10,032 bases of DNA from Oscillospiraceae bacterium (GTDB lineage Bacteria; Bacillota; Clostridia; Oscillospirales; Oscillospiraceae): positions 1 to 10,032 of the forward strand of contig CACXBO010000024.1 of NCBI GenBank assembly GCA_902765975.1, in the 5' to 3' direction. Made by a program: the position numbers and the translations under genes. The notes under the pieces were generated by a model. It saw only the letters and a list, made by a program, of their open reading frames with translations, had not been told where the DNA came from and ran no database searches. This document shows positions 1 through 6,759 of this stretch, piece after piece; the first letter of the stretch is position 1; the number at the start of each line of letters is the position of its first letter.

Positions 1-164
1 GCGCCCTGCTGAGGTGCGCACCAGCCCACGCCATGGGTAAAGCCGGAAATATCTTCGATCTGTTTCGCCTGGACCCATTTTCCCTCTTCGGGGATGGGAG
101 CAGGGCCGTGATATGCGCCCTTGGCGACCGGGCACATATGCGTGACTTCTGCTGTGTAATTCAT
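1..164 (-). CDS. NifU-like iron-sulfur cluster assembly scaffold protein (partial, N-terminus only)
   Basis: This is the 5' end of a minus-strand gene that leaves the window on the left; 54 complete codons are visible. The start is ATG at 164-162, preceded at 8 nt by a perfect AGGAGG (178-173). The protein has Cys11 in an M-C-P-V-A-K-G context, then H-G-P-A-P-I-P-E-E-G-K-W, and Cys49 in G-W-C-A-P-Q-Q-G near the break. From memory, this pattern matches a clostridial family annotated as iron-sulfur cluster assembly scaffold protein (NifU N-terminal-like), which is often found beside a 'GGGtGRT' protein gene. That match is recall, not a search. No signal peptide or membrane segment is visible, so it is probably cytosolic. 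The Fe-S role cannot be proven from this fragment, because most of the domain lies outside the window. The sequence beyond position 1 would settle it. Confidence 0.7.
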   Translation of the reverse strand, partial: MNYTAEVTHMCPVAKGAYHGPAPIPEEGKWVQAKQIEDISGFTHGVGWCAPQQG

Positions 165-234
165 AAGCCATTCCTCCTGTAAAATATAAAGCCGACGACT
201 ATGCGACTAACAGAAGCCATCAGCCGATTTTCTG

Positions 235-265
235 CGGTACGGTTCCCACGAAGGTTTCCGTTCCG
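235..265 (-). repeat. Inverted repeat in the leader of the NifU-like gene
   Basis: CGGTACGG (235-242) and CCGTTCCG (258-265) can pair at 7 of 8 positions around a 15-nt loop. The repeat lies just inside the predicted transcript, between the promoter and the ribosome binding site. There is no T-tract after it, so it is not a terminator. It could be a leader structure or operator, and I do not recognise it as a known riboswitch. Confidence 0.35.
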
Positions 266-275
266 ATACACATAC

Positions 276-304
276 ATCATAGCAGATTTTTATTATAAAA
301 GCAA
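276..304 (-). promoter_or_regulatory. Sigma-A-type promoter for the NifU-like gene
   Basis: On the minus strand, TTGCTT (304-299) is followed by a 17-nt spacer and TATGAT (281-276). The TG of an extended -10 sits one base upstream of the -10. Transcription would start near 269, giving a leader of about 105 nt before the ATG at 164. The box matches and spacing are seen in the sequence; activity is inferred. Confidence 0.7.
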
Positions 305-373
305 GAAATTATTATGGAAATTGCCAGAAACTGCTGTGCAAATGCCTACGAGAGAAGATGGCGACCTCTGCGG

Positions 374-410
374 AAAAGAAATCGGACGGCTTTTATCATA
401 AGCGCCTCCG
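374..410 (-). terminator. Probable intrinsic terminator after spoIID
   Basis: On the minus strand, 10 nt past the spoIID stop codon, CGGAGGC (410-404) pairs with GCCGTCCG (390-383) with a single bulged G. The run ATTTCTTTT (382-374) follows directly. The stem is short and the loop has 13 nt, so strength is moderate. The position between spoIID and the next promoter fits a transcript end. Confidence 0.5.
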
Positions 411-419
411 TTATTGAAG

Positions 420-1382
420 TCACTCCTGCCCGACAAGTTCTGTTCCCGGGTAGTAAGCCGCAAGTATCTCCCGGTAATCCATGCCGGATTTCGCCATGGC
501 GTCCGCTCCGAACTGGCTCATACCCACCCCGTGACCTCTGCCGCGAGTGAGGACCACGAGGTCTCCGTTTTCCTCAGAAAGCTGAGCGGAGGTGCTTCCG
601 AGACCGAGAAGCGTTCTCAGCTCGCGCCCGGTGAGCTCGACTCCGAGTATTTTGACCGAGGCAAGCCTTCCTGAATCCGTAAGCTTTTCGCCGGAATAAA
701 GCTCTGCGTCCGGATCGCAGCCGGGGATCAGCTCTGAGAGCTCGCCCCTGGAATAAACTCTCCTGTCCTCAAAGCTTCTAACGGTTTCAGCATTCTCGGG
801 AGTAGGGACGCTGACGAGATAGGGAAGAGCCCTGCCCCAGACTGCCTCGCTCGATTCTGTAGCGCCGTTCGACGAGGCGTGAAAAGCGGCGAGAACGGGC
901 TCGCCGCCGTATATGAGATACTCTCCGTCCGTCGCACGGACGGCGGAGCGGATTACTGCGGAGTAATACGGATAGTCCGCCCCCCATTTTTCTTTCAGAT
1001 AATCGTCGCTCTTCCACGCCGCGCAGCATGAAGATGAGGCGCAGAGATCGGCTGAGTGCTTATCAGAAGGGGAGACCCTGAGTTTATAGAGAGCGTACGT
1101 GCGGAGAGCGACCGCCTGCGCCTTAAGAGCCTCAAGATCAAATGAGGCGGGCATCTCTGCGGAGACCGCGCCGAAGAGATAGTCCTCCATCGTCAGCTCG
1201 GTAACATTATCTCCGTCAAAAAGGGTGAGTCTTACCTCGCTGTCCGCCGCACTTATCCTCTTCGGGGGCTCGTACCAAAGCTTGCCGGGCTCGGGCGGAG
1301 ACGGGGATCGTGACGGAACGAAGAAAGGCAGGACGGTGGAAATAAGGGCGGTGAAAAACGCAGCCAGTATTCGCTTTTTCAT
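420..1382 (-). CDS. spoIID: SpoIID-family peptidoglycan lytic transglycosylase
   Basis: SpoIID cleaves peptidoglycan glycan strands during engulfment of the forespore, acting with SpoIIM and SpoIIP from the mother-cell membrane. This protein has 320 residues from the chosen start: a basic start and hydrophobic anchor (about 2-22), a Pro/Ser-rich linker (23-40), then the SpoIID domain. Glu76 in the S-A-E-M-P motif matches the catalytic Glu of the family. Cys114 and Cys120 match the zinc-binding pair described in clostridial SpoIID. The signature G-R-G-H-G-V-G-M-S-Q-F-G-A begins at about residue 281. An in-frame ATG at 1403 gives a longer frame but lacks a ribosome binding site, while the ATG at 1382 has AAGGAG 9 nt upstream and yields a normal M-K-K-R signal anchor. 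The gene stands alone, without spoIIP or spoIIM in view. A LytB-like, non-sporulation SpoIID-domain hydrolase is possible, but the Cys pair favours true SpoIID. Confidence 0.85.
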   Translation of the reverse strand: MKKRILAAFFTALISTVLPFFVPSRSPSPPEPGKLWYEPPKRISAADSEVRLTLFDGDNVTELTMEDYLFGAVSAEMPASFDLEALKAQAVALRTYALYKLRVSPSDKHSADLCASSSCCAAWKSDDYLKEKWGADYPYYSAVIRSAVRATDGEYLIYGGEPVLAAFHASSNGATESSEAVWGRALPYLVSVPTPENAETVRSFEDRRVYSRGELSELIPGCDPDAELYSGEKLTDSGRLASVKILGVELTGRELRTLLGLGSTSAQLSEENGDLVVLTRGRGHGVGMSQFGADAMAKSGMDYREILAAYYPGTELVGQE

Positions 1383-1391
1383 TGGCTCAGG

Positions 1392-1397
1392 CTCCTT
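1392..1397 (-). promoter_or_regulatory. Ribosome binding site that fixes the spoIID start
   Basis: AAGGAG on the minus strand (1397-1392) lies 9 nt before the ATG at 1382-1380. It sits inside the longer reading frame that would begin at 1403, so it argues against that upstream start. Confidence 0.75.
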
Positions 1398-1402
1398 GCT
1401 CA

Positions 1403-1432
1403 TTGACTTTACGAGCTTAAATGGTGTAGAAT
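1403..1432 (+). promoter_or_regulatory. Probable sigma-A promoter for the membrane-protein gene
   Basis: TTGACT (1403-1408), an 18-nt spacer and TAGAAT (1427-1432) predict a start near 1439, about 30 nt before the ATG at 1469. The -35 is close to consensus; the spacer is one base longer than ideal. It lies in the divergent region shared with spoIID, so the two genes' promoters probably overlap. Confidence 0.55.
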
Positions 1433-1453
1433 AGCATACGATAAAAAATATGA
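1423..1453 (-). promoter_or_regulatory. Possible spoIID promoter, sigma-E-like (weak)
   Basis: On the minus strand TCATATT (1453-1447) fits the sigma-E -35 pattern. TCTACACC (1430-1423) carries only the TACA core of the sigma-E -10, and the 16-nt spacing is longer than usual. A vegetative alternative on the same strand is the extended -10 TGCTATTCT (1436-1428) with a poor -35, CTTTCA, 17 nt upstream. Sequence alone cannot separate the two. Confidence 0.25.
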
Positions 1454-1468
1454 AAGCGAGATCGGATT

Positions 1469-2224
1469 ATGATTAAAAAATACGCCGTCCCCGCAGCGGC
1501 TGTTCTTTGCGGCGCGATAGCCGCTTTCCTGCGAACTCGTGAGCTCGCGGAGGCATACGACGAAAAGGGCCTTCCGATAGCCGGAAGCTTCCTGACAATT
1601 GCTCTTGCCGTCTTCGTTCTGCTTTTTATCGCAGCCTCCGTTATCCTCACCTACGTAATTAAGGCGGACAAGAGCGGCGACGGGTTTATGCGCCTGTTTT
1701 CCGGGACGCCCGCCGAGACAGTACCGACCGTGTTTTTCGGCGCGGCTGCGTCGGTATGCGGGGCGTTGATCGCGATATCAAACGCAGGCGGGACCGTGGG
1801 AGAAATGATATTCGGCTTCGGCTCCCTTGCCGCCGGGCTTTCAATGCTCGTGAGCGAGCTTCTTATAACGGGCAAAAAGAACGAGAGGGCGGCGGCTCTT
1901 GTATCGTCTGCTGCGGCTGCGTATTTCACCTATGCTATGGCCTTTACCTACAGCCGCTATGCAGCGAACCCGTCAATAATGCTTTACGGCTGGAAATGCG
2001 CCGCTCCCGGTCTCGCCGCGATATTTTTCGTATATTCAGCGGGATATGCCTTCAAGAAGCCGGCTCCGAAATTCACGCTCGTTTTCGGCCTTTTGTCCAT
2101 CGTTCTTCTGATACTCACGGCGCCTGAGACGGAGGGCGTTCCGCTGGCGCTTATGCATATTTTTACCGCTCTTCTGATAGCCGGCCGCCTCGGACGGCTT
2201 ATGGGCAGTCTAAACAAAAACTAA
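1469..2224 (+). CDS. Polytopic membrane protein of unknown function
   Basis: I do not recognise this 251-residue protein. It is strongly hydrophobic, with likely membrane segments at about 7-21, 39-64, 86-105, 111-133, 141-162, 177-195, 202-218 and 223-239 (seven or eight passes). A short loop after the first segment reads E-K-G-L-P-I-A-G-S; a similar Gly-Leu-Pro turn is familiar from uncharacterised clostridial membrane proteins, though this is recall only. Short basic stretches (K-K-N-E-R at 136-140, K-K-P-A-P-K at 196-201, R-L-G-R at 240-243) should mark cytoplasmic loops. There are no obvious transporter, protease or kinase motifs and no conserved polar residues inside the predicted helices. 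The ribosome binding site is weak. The gene has its own promoter and terminator and so appears monocistronic, divergent from spoIID. A role in sporulation or envelope biology would be a guess from position only. Confidence 0.8.
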   Translation: MIKKYAVPAAAVLCGAIAAFLRTRELAEAYDEKGLPIAGSFLTIALAVFVLLFIAASVILTYVIKADKSGDGFMRLFSGTPAETVPTVFFGAAASVCGALIAISNAGGTVGEMIFGFGSLAAGLSMLVSELLITGKKNERAAALVSSAAAAYFTYAMAFTYSRYAANPSIMLYGWKCAAPGLAAIFFVYSAGYAFKKPAPKFTLVFGLLSIVLLILTAPETEGVPLALMHIFTALLIAGRLGRLMGSLNKN

Positions 2225-2241
2225 ATATCAAATTTATATAT

Positions 2242-2278
2242 CCCGCCTATTTTTGCACAAAAAAGGCGGGACTTTTTG
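2242..2278 (+). terminator. Strong intrinsic terminator
   Basis: CCCGCCT (2242-2248) pairs perfectly with AGGCGGG (2264-2270). Inner T/A pairing can extend the stem past one mismatch, leaving a small loop around GCAC. ACTTTTTG follows. It lies 17 nt after the membrane-protein stop codon and insulates that gene from the glycogen promoter. Confidence 0.88.
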
Positions 2279-2289
2279 CGCTCAAAAGG

Positions 2290-2318
2290 TGGACAAATGG
2301 ATTTCTATGTGCTAAAAT
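2290..2318 (+). promoter_or_regulatory. Sigma-A promoter of the glycogen operon
   Basis: TGGACA (2290-2295), a 17-nt spacer and TAAAAT (2313-2318), with TG one base upstream of the -10 (2310-2311), form an extended -10 promoter. The predicted start near 2325 leaves a leader of about 30 nt. No convincing catabolite-repression (cre) site overlaps it. Confidence 0.8.
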
Positions 2319-2337
2319 TACAATGTCTGAAATTATA

Positions 2338-2346
2338 AAGAGAGGA
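2338..2346 (+). promoter_or_regulatory. Ribosome binding site that fixes the glgB start
   Basis: AAGAGAGGA ends 9 nt before the ATG at 2356. The in-frame ATG at 2323 has no such site and falls at the predicted transcription start. Confidence 0.8.
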
Positions 2347-2355
2347 TTTGCGACC

Positions 2356-4287
2356 ATGGTTAATAATCTCATTTCTCAAGATGAACGTTTTCTTTTCGCA
2401 GAGGGAACGTGGCTCAAGGCTTACGAAAAGCTCGGCGCGCATCCTGCGGAGATAGACGGTCAGCAGGGCTATATCTTCGCTGTCTGGGCGCCGATGGCAC
2501 GAAGTGTCCGCGTGCTCGGCGATTTTAACGGCTGGGATATGAATTCCGGCTGGCTCGAGCCAGACGACAGCGGAATATGGACTATTTTCATTCCCGGCGC
2601 AAAGCAGTACGACAACTATAAATACTGCATTGAGACCCGCTGGGGCGACCTTAAATACAAGGCCGATCCATATGCGTTCCACGCCGAAACGAGGCCGGGC
2701 ACCGCGTCTAAGCTTTTTGATATAAACGGCTTCGAGTGGACCGACTCGAAGTGGATGTCAAACAGGGCGAAGAACGGCTTTATGAACCGCCCGCTCAATA
2801 TCTACGAGGTCAACCTCGGCTCGTGGAAGAGGCACGACGACGGCAACTACTACTCCTACAGAGACCTTGCCGAGTCCCTTGTGCCATACGCAGCCGATAT
2901 GGGCTACACCCACCTCGAGCTCATGCCCGTTATGGAGCACCCCTTCGACGGAAGCTGGGGCTATCAGATAACCGGGTACTATGCGCCGACGAGCCGATTC
3001 GGAACTCCGCACGACTTTATGTACCTCGTAAACGCGGCGCACAGAGCCGGCCTCGGCATTATCCTCGACTGGGTCCCCGGTCACTTCTGCCCTGACGACC
3101 ACGGACTCTCCTATTTTAACGGCGAAAAGCTCTATGAGAAGGAGAAACACCCGAACTGGGGCACCTATAAGTTTGATTTCGGCAGGGGAGAGGTCAAGAC
3201 ATTTCTCAATTCAAACGCTCACTATTGGGTAGACATGTACCACGCCGACGGAATTCGCGTCGACGGAGTTACCAGTATGCTCTATCTCAACTTCGGCGTT
3301 GACGATCCGCGTCAGAAAAAGTTCAACCGCTACGGCGATGAGGGCGACCTCGACGCTATCGAATACGTTCGCGGCCTCAATAAGTCGATGGGAATGCACC
3401 ATCCCGACGTTATGATGATGGCCGAGGAGTCCACGGCATGGCCTCTCGTTACATATCCGCCCGAGGACGGAGGCCTCGGCTTCAACTACAAGTGGAACAT
3501 GGGCTGGATGCACGACACCCTCCACTATATGCAGGCCGACTTCCCCTACAGACCGGGCGCTCACCATCTGCTGACCTTCTCAATGATGTACGCATTCAGC
3601 GAGAACTTCGTCCTCGCCCTTTCTCACGACGAGGTTGTACACGGAAAGTGCAGCATTATCGGACGTATGCCCGGCGATTACTGGCGTCAGTTCGCAGGCA
3701 TGAGAGTTCTCTATTTCTACCAGCTCACCCATCCGGGCGCAAAGCTGAACTTTATGGGCAGCGAGTTCGCCCAGTTCATCGAGTGGCGCGAGTATGAGGG
3801 CCTCCAGTGGTTCCTGCCCGAGAATTATTCGCCGCACAAGGCACAGCTCGATTACGTTAAGGCGCTCAACCACCTCTACGTTAAAGAGAAGGCGCTCTGG
3901 CAGATCGACAATTCCTGGGACGGCTTCCAGTGGCTCGACGCCGACGACTATAAGCAGAGCCTGCTCGCATTTATAAGAAAAGGCAAGAAGCCGGCTGACG
4001 ATCTCGTCGTCGTTATCAACTTCTGCCCTGAGACCTATCAGGATTTCCGCGTCGGCGTGCCCAGAAAGGGCGACTGGCAGGTGATCTTCAATTCCGACGA
4101 TCCGCAGTGGGGCGGCTCCGATATGCACTCCACTCCCGGCCTCATAAAGAGCGAGAAGGAACCGTATCACGGGCAGGAGAATTCCGTCAAGGTAAATATC
4201 CCGCCGATCGGCGGCATAATCTTGAAGAGAGTGCCGACCAAGAAGGCCACCGAGCCTGCCAAGAAAAATAAAGATAAAGCAGAATAA
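2356..4287 (+). CDS. glgB: 1,4-alpha-glucan branching enzyme
   Basis: GlgB cuts alpha-1,4 glucan chains and re-attaches the segment through an alpha-1,6 bond, which makes glycogen branched and soluble. The 643-residue protein has an N-terminal CBM48 module (about 28-115, with V-W-A-P and G-D-F-N-G-W-D), a GH13 catalytic barrel (about 150-500) and a C-terminal beta domain (about 535-625). The GH13 signatures are present: region I with Asp238 and His243, region II I-R-V-D with nucleophile Asp303, region III A-E-E-S-T with acid/base Glu357, and region IV S-H-D-E with Asp425. The spacings of 54 and 68 residues between the catalytic residues agree with those of E. coli GlgB. It lacks the extra N-terminal module of E. 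coli GlgB (728 aa), as many Firmicute enzymes do. The last 15 residues are Lys-rich and look disordered. The start was chosen by ribosome binding site and promoter. It is the first gene of the operon, 15 nt before glgP. Confidence 0.96.
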   Translation: MVNNLISQDERFLFAEGTWLKAYEKLGAHPAEIDGQQGYIFAVWAPMARSVRVLGDFNGWDMNSGWLEPDDSGIWTIFIPGAKQYDNYKYCIETRWGDLKYKADPYAFHAETRPGTASKLFDINGFEWTDSKWMSNRAKNGFMNRPLNIYEVNLGSWKRHDDGNYYSYRDLAESLVPYAADMGYTHLELMPVMEHPFDGSWGYQITGYYAPTSRFGTPHDFMYLVNAAHRAGLGIILDWVPGHFCPDDHGLSYFNGEKLYEKEKHPNWGTYKFDFGRGEVKTFLNSNAHYWVDMYHADGIRVDGVTSMLYLNFGVDDPRQKKFNRYGDEGDLDAIEYVRGLNKSMGMHHPDVMMMAEESTAWPLVTYPPEDGGLGFNYKWNMGWMHDTLHYMQADFPYRPGAHHLLTFSMMYAFSENFVLALSHDEVVHGKCSIIGRMPGDYWRQFAGMRVLYFYQLTHPGAKLNFMGSEFAQFIEWREYEGLQWFLPENYSPHKAQLDYVKALNHLYVKEKALWQIDNSWDGFQWLDADDYKQSLLAFIRKGKKPADDLVVVINFCPETYQDFRVGVPRKGDWQVIFNSDDPQWGGSDMHSTPGLIKSEKEPYHGQENSVKVNIPPIGGIILKRVPTKKATEPAKKNKDKAE

Positions 4288-4302
4288 GGAGTTAACCTTT
4301 CC

Positions 4303-6717
4303 ATGTTCAAAAACAAGAAGGATTTCGTAAACCAGTACAGAGCCCTCTGCGCGGCCGAGGTAGGGAGAGAATTTGAAGACTGCTCCAGAAGAGACCGCTA
4401 CAACGTGCTTGCAAAGCTTATAGCCTCAAAGGCGAGAAGCGTTAAGACCCAGTCAATGAAAAAATGCGCTGCCGATGGGCAGAAGCAGGTATATTATTTC
4501 TCAATGGAGTTCCTTATCGGCAAGCTCCTTGAGAACTATCTCCTCAATTTCGGCATAACGGATATCGTCCGCGCGGGGCTGAAGGATCTCGGCGAAGACC
4601 TCGACGAGCTCTATAAAGAGGAAGCGGATCCCGGTCTCGGAAACGGAGGTCTCGGAAGACTTGCCGCCTGCTTCATAGATTCCCTTGCGTCCCTCGGCTA
4701 TGCCGGACACGGCAACGGCATCCGCTACAGATACGGCCTTTTCCGCCAGGAGATCGTCAACGGCCGTCAGGTGGAGCTGCCGGACAACTGGCTTGAAAAC
4801 GGATACCCGTGGGAGGTCAAAAAGCCGGAAAACGCCGTTGTCGTCCGCTTTGGCGGTCACGTTGTGAGGCACGAGGAAAACGGAAAGTATTGGTTTACAT
4901 GGGAGGGAGGAGAGCCCATCCTCGCCGTCCCATACGACGTGCCGATAGTCGGCTACGGCGGAGAGACGGTCAACACCCTCCGACTCTGGTCTGCGGAGCC
5001 GTATAAAGAGAATTTCGATATGGACGCCTACAACAGAGGCGATTATTCCGCGGCTATGAAGTTCAGAAGCGACGTCGAGGCGATAACCTGCGTCCTCTAT
5101 CCAGAGGACAAGGCAGACCCGGGTAAGGTGCTCAGGCTCAAGCAGGAGTATATGTTCGTCGCCGCCGGCATCGATAACATTATCCGCTCCTATAAAAAAG
5201 TATACGGCAATGACTGGAAGAGATTCCACAAGCGCGTCGCCATCCAGACGAACGACACGCATCCCTCGCTCTGCGGTCCCGAGCTGATGAGGATTTTCGT
5301 AGACGAGGAAGGGCTCGACTGGGATACCGCCTGGAACATCGTAACCAAAACGATATCCTACACCAACCACACAATACTTCCCGAAGCCCTTGAAAAATGG
5401 CCTATCGAGATGTTCAGAAAGCTCCTTCCGAGAGTTTACGATTTCGTTGAGGAGATAGACCGCCGCTACCGCGACGGTTTTCCGAGAGAAAGGCAGGACT
5501 GGTACGATCTGCTTCGCCACACTGCCATTCTGTGGGACGGACAGGTCAGAACCGCGAATCTCTCCGTCATCTGCGGACATGCTGTGAACGGAGTCGCCGC
5601 TCTCCACACGGAGATACTAAAGGAGAGCGTACTCAACAGCTTCTACGTTCTTACTCCGGAGAAATTCAACAACAAGACGAACGGCATAACGCACCGCCGT
5701 TTCCTCGCCCAGGCTAATCCGAGCTATGCAAAGCTCATTACCGAGGCTATCGGCGACGGATGGTATAAAAACGCCGACGAGCTTGAGGGCCTCCTCAAAT
5801 TCAAGAAGGATCCTGCCTTCCTGGAGGGTATGGAGCGCTCAAAGCGCGAGAACAAGGAGCGCCTCGGCAGATACATAAAAGAGACGAGCGGAGTAACGGT
5901 TGACACGAATTCAATTTTCGACGTGCAGGTCAAGAGATTCCACGCCTATAAGCGCCAGCTTCTCAACGTGTTCAAGATAATTGACATCTACAACAGGCTC
6001 CTCTCCGATTCCTCTTATCAGATAACGCCGACGACCTTTGTTTTCGCCGGAAAGGCAGCTCAGGGCTATGCCTTTGCCAAGGACGTAATACGCCTTGTAA
6101 ACTCCGTTGCCAGCGTTATCAACGCAGACAAGCGCGTGAACGACAGGCTGAGAGTGGCGTTCGTTCCCAACTTCTCCGTTTCAAACGCACAGTACATCTA
6201 TCCCGCATCAGATATCTCCGAGCAGATATCAACTGCAGGTATGGAGGCGAGCGGAACGGGAAATATGAAGTTTATGATGAACGGAGCCATCACCCTCGGC
6301 ACTCTCGACGGAGCGAACGTCGAGATAGCAAAGCTGGTCGGAAACGACAATATCGAGATATTCGGGCTTCGTTCCGAAGAAGTCGACCGCTGCCGCCGCG
6401 AGCACTGCTACTTCAGCTGGGATGCGTATAACGGAGATTGGCGCATAAAGCGAGTCGTCGATCAGCTCGTGGACGGGACATTCTGCGGACTCTCCGGCAA
6501 CTTCGAGGGCATCTACGATAACCTTATGCGCGCAAACGACGAATTCTTTGTCCTCAAGGACTTCAAGAGCTACGTCGATGCATGGGATAACCTCCAGAAT
6601 CTCTACACAGACCGCGAAAAGTGGGATAAGATATCCCTGCACAACACGGCAAAATCCGGATTCTTCTCCTCCGACCGCACGATAAAGCAATACGCGAAGG
6701 ATATCTGGAAGCTTTGA
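4303..6717 (+). CDS. glgP: Glycogen/starch/maltodextrin phosphorylase
   Basis: GT35 phosphorylase that uses inorganic phosphate to release glucose 1-phosphate from the non-reducing ends of alpha-1,4 glucans, with pyridoxal phosphate as cofactor; cytosolic. At 804 residues it has the usual bacterial length. Visible motifs are Y-F-S-M-E-F-L-I-G (about 65-73), the glycine loop G-L-G-N-G-G-L-G-R-L (111-120), Q-T-N-D-T-H-P (315-321), V-K-R-F-H-A-Y-K-R-Q (543-552, with Arg545 and Lys550 as phosphate/PLP-site residues), and the PLP signature E-A-S-G-T-G-N-M-K-F, in which Lys656 should form the Schiff base. It lacks the N-terminal phosphoserine region of animal enzymes, so control by phosphorylation there is not expected. 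AAGGAG lies 11 nt before the ATG and overlaps the glgB stop codon, which implies tight co-expression. Whether it prefers glycogen or maltodextrin cannot be told; the operon favours glycogen. Confidence 0.96.
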   Translation: MFKNKKDFVNQYRALCAAEVGREFEDCSRRDRYNVLAKLIASKARSVKTQSMKKCAADGQKQVYYFSMEFLIGKLLENYLLNFGITDIVRAGLKDLGEDLDELYKEEADPGLGNGGLGRLAACFIDSLASLGYAGHGNGIRYRYGLFRQEIVNGRQVELPDNWLENGYPWEVKKPENAVVVRFGGHVVRHEENGKYWFTWEGGEPILAVPYDVPIVGYGGETVNTLRLWSAEPYKENFDMDAYNRGDYSAAMKFRSDVEAITCVLYPEDKADPGKVLRLKQEYMFVAAGIDNIIRSYKKVYGNDWKRFHKRVAIQTNDTHPSLCGPELMRIFVDEEGLDWDTAWNIVTKTISYTNHTILPEALEKWPIEMFRKLLPRVYDFVEEIDRRYRDGFPRERQDWYDLLRHTAILWDGQVRTANLSVICGHAVNGVAALHTEILKESVLNSFYVLTPEKFNNKTNGITHRRFLAQANPSYAKLITEAIGDGWYKNADELEGLLKFKKDPAFLEGMERSKRENKERLGRYIKETSGVTVDTNSIFDVQVKRFHAYKRQLLNVFKIIDIYNRLLSDSSYQITPTTFVFAGKAAQGYAFAKDVIRLVNSVASVINADKRVNDRLRVAFVPNFSVSNAQYIYPASDISEQISTAGMEASGTGNMKFMMNGAITLGTLDGANVEIAKLVGNDNIEIFGLRSEEVDRCRREHCYFSWDAYNGDWRIKRVVDQLVDGTFCGLSGNFEGIYDNLMRANDEFFVLKDFKSYVDAWDNLQNLYTDREKWDKISLHNTAKSGFFSSDRTIKQYAKDIWKL

Positions 6718-6759
6718 TCAAGGTATTAAATTAAAAATTCAACATAAACAAATACTTGA
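6718..6759 (+). repeat. Inverted repeat in the glgP-glgC spacer
   Basis: TCAAGGTATT (6718-6727) can pair with AATACTTGA (6751-6759) over 9 bp with one bulged G, around a 23-nt AT-rich loop. It starts directly after the glgP stop and ends at the glgC ribosome binding site. The stem has only two G-C pairs, so it may not be stable. There is no T-tract, and I see no convincing promoter in this spacer. Confidence 0.3.

Noticed and set aside
201..401. 66-codon plus-strand frame in the left intergenic region
   Set aside because: No ribosome binding site. It overlaps the minus-strand promoter, leader and spoIID terminator, which explain the region better.
1450..1476. Eight-codon mini-ORF overlapping the start of the membrane-protein gene
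   Set aside because: No ribosome binding site before its ATG. An upstream regulatory peptide is conceivable, but nothing supports it.
2271..2320. Catabolite-repression (cre) site at the glycogen promoter
   Set aside because: A CG-centred sequence with A/T flanks exists, but the required outer TG and CA positions do not match the consensus.
3580..4170. 196-codon minus-strand frame opposite glgB
   Set aside because: Mirrors the codon pattern of glgB and has no independent support.
4501..5607. Long open frame of 368 codons on the minus strand inside glgP
   Set aside because: It is fully antisense to a strongly conserved phosphorylase gene, its translation resembles no family, and it has no ribosome binding site. 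Such frames are common opposite GC-rich genes with biased codon use.
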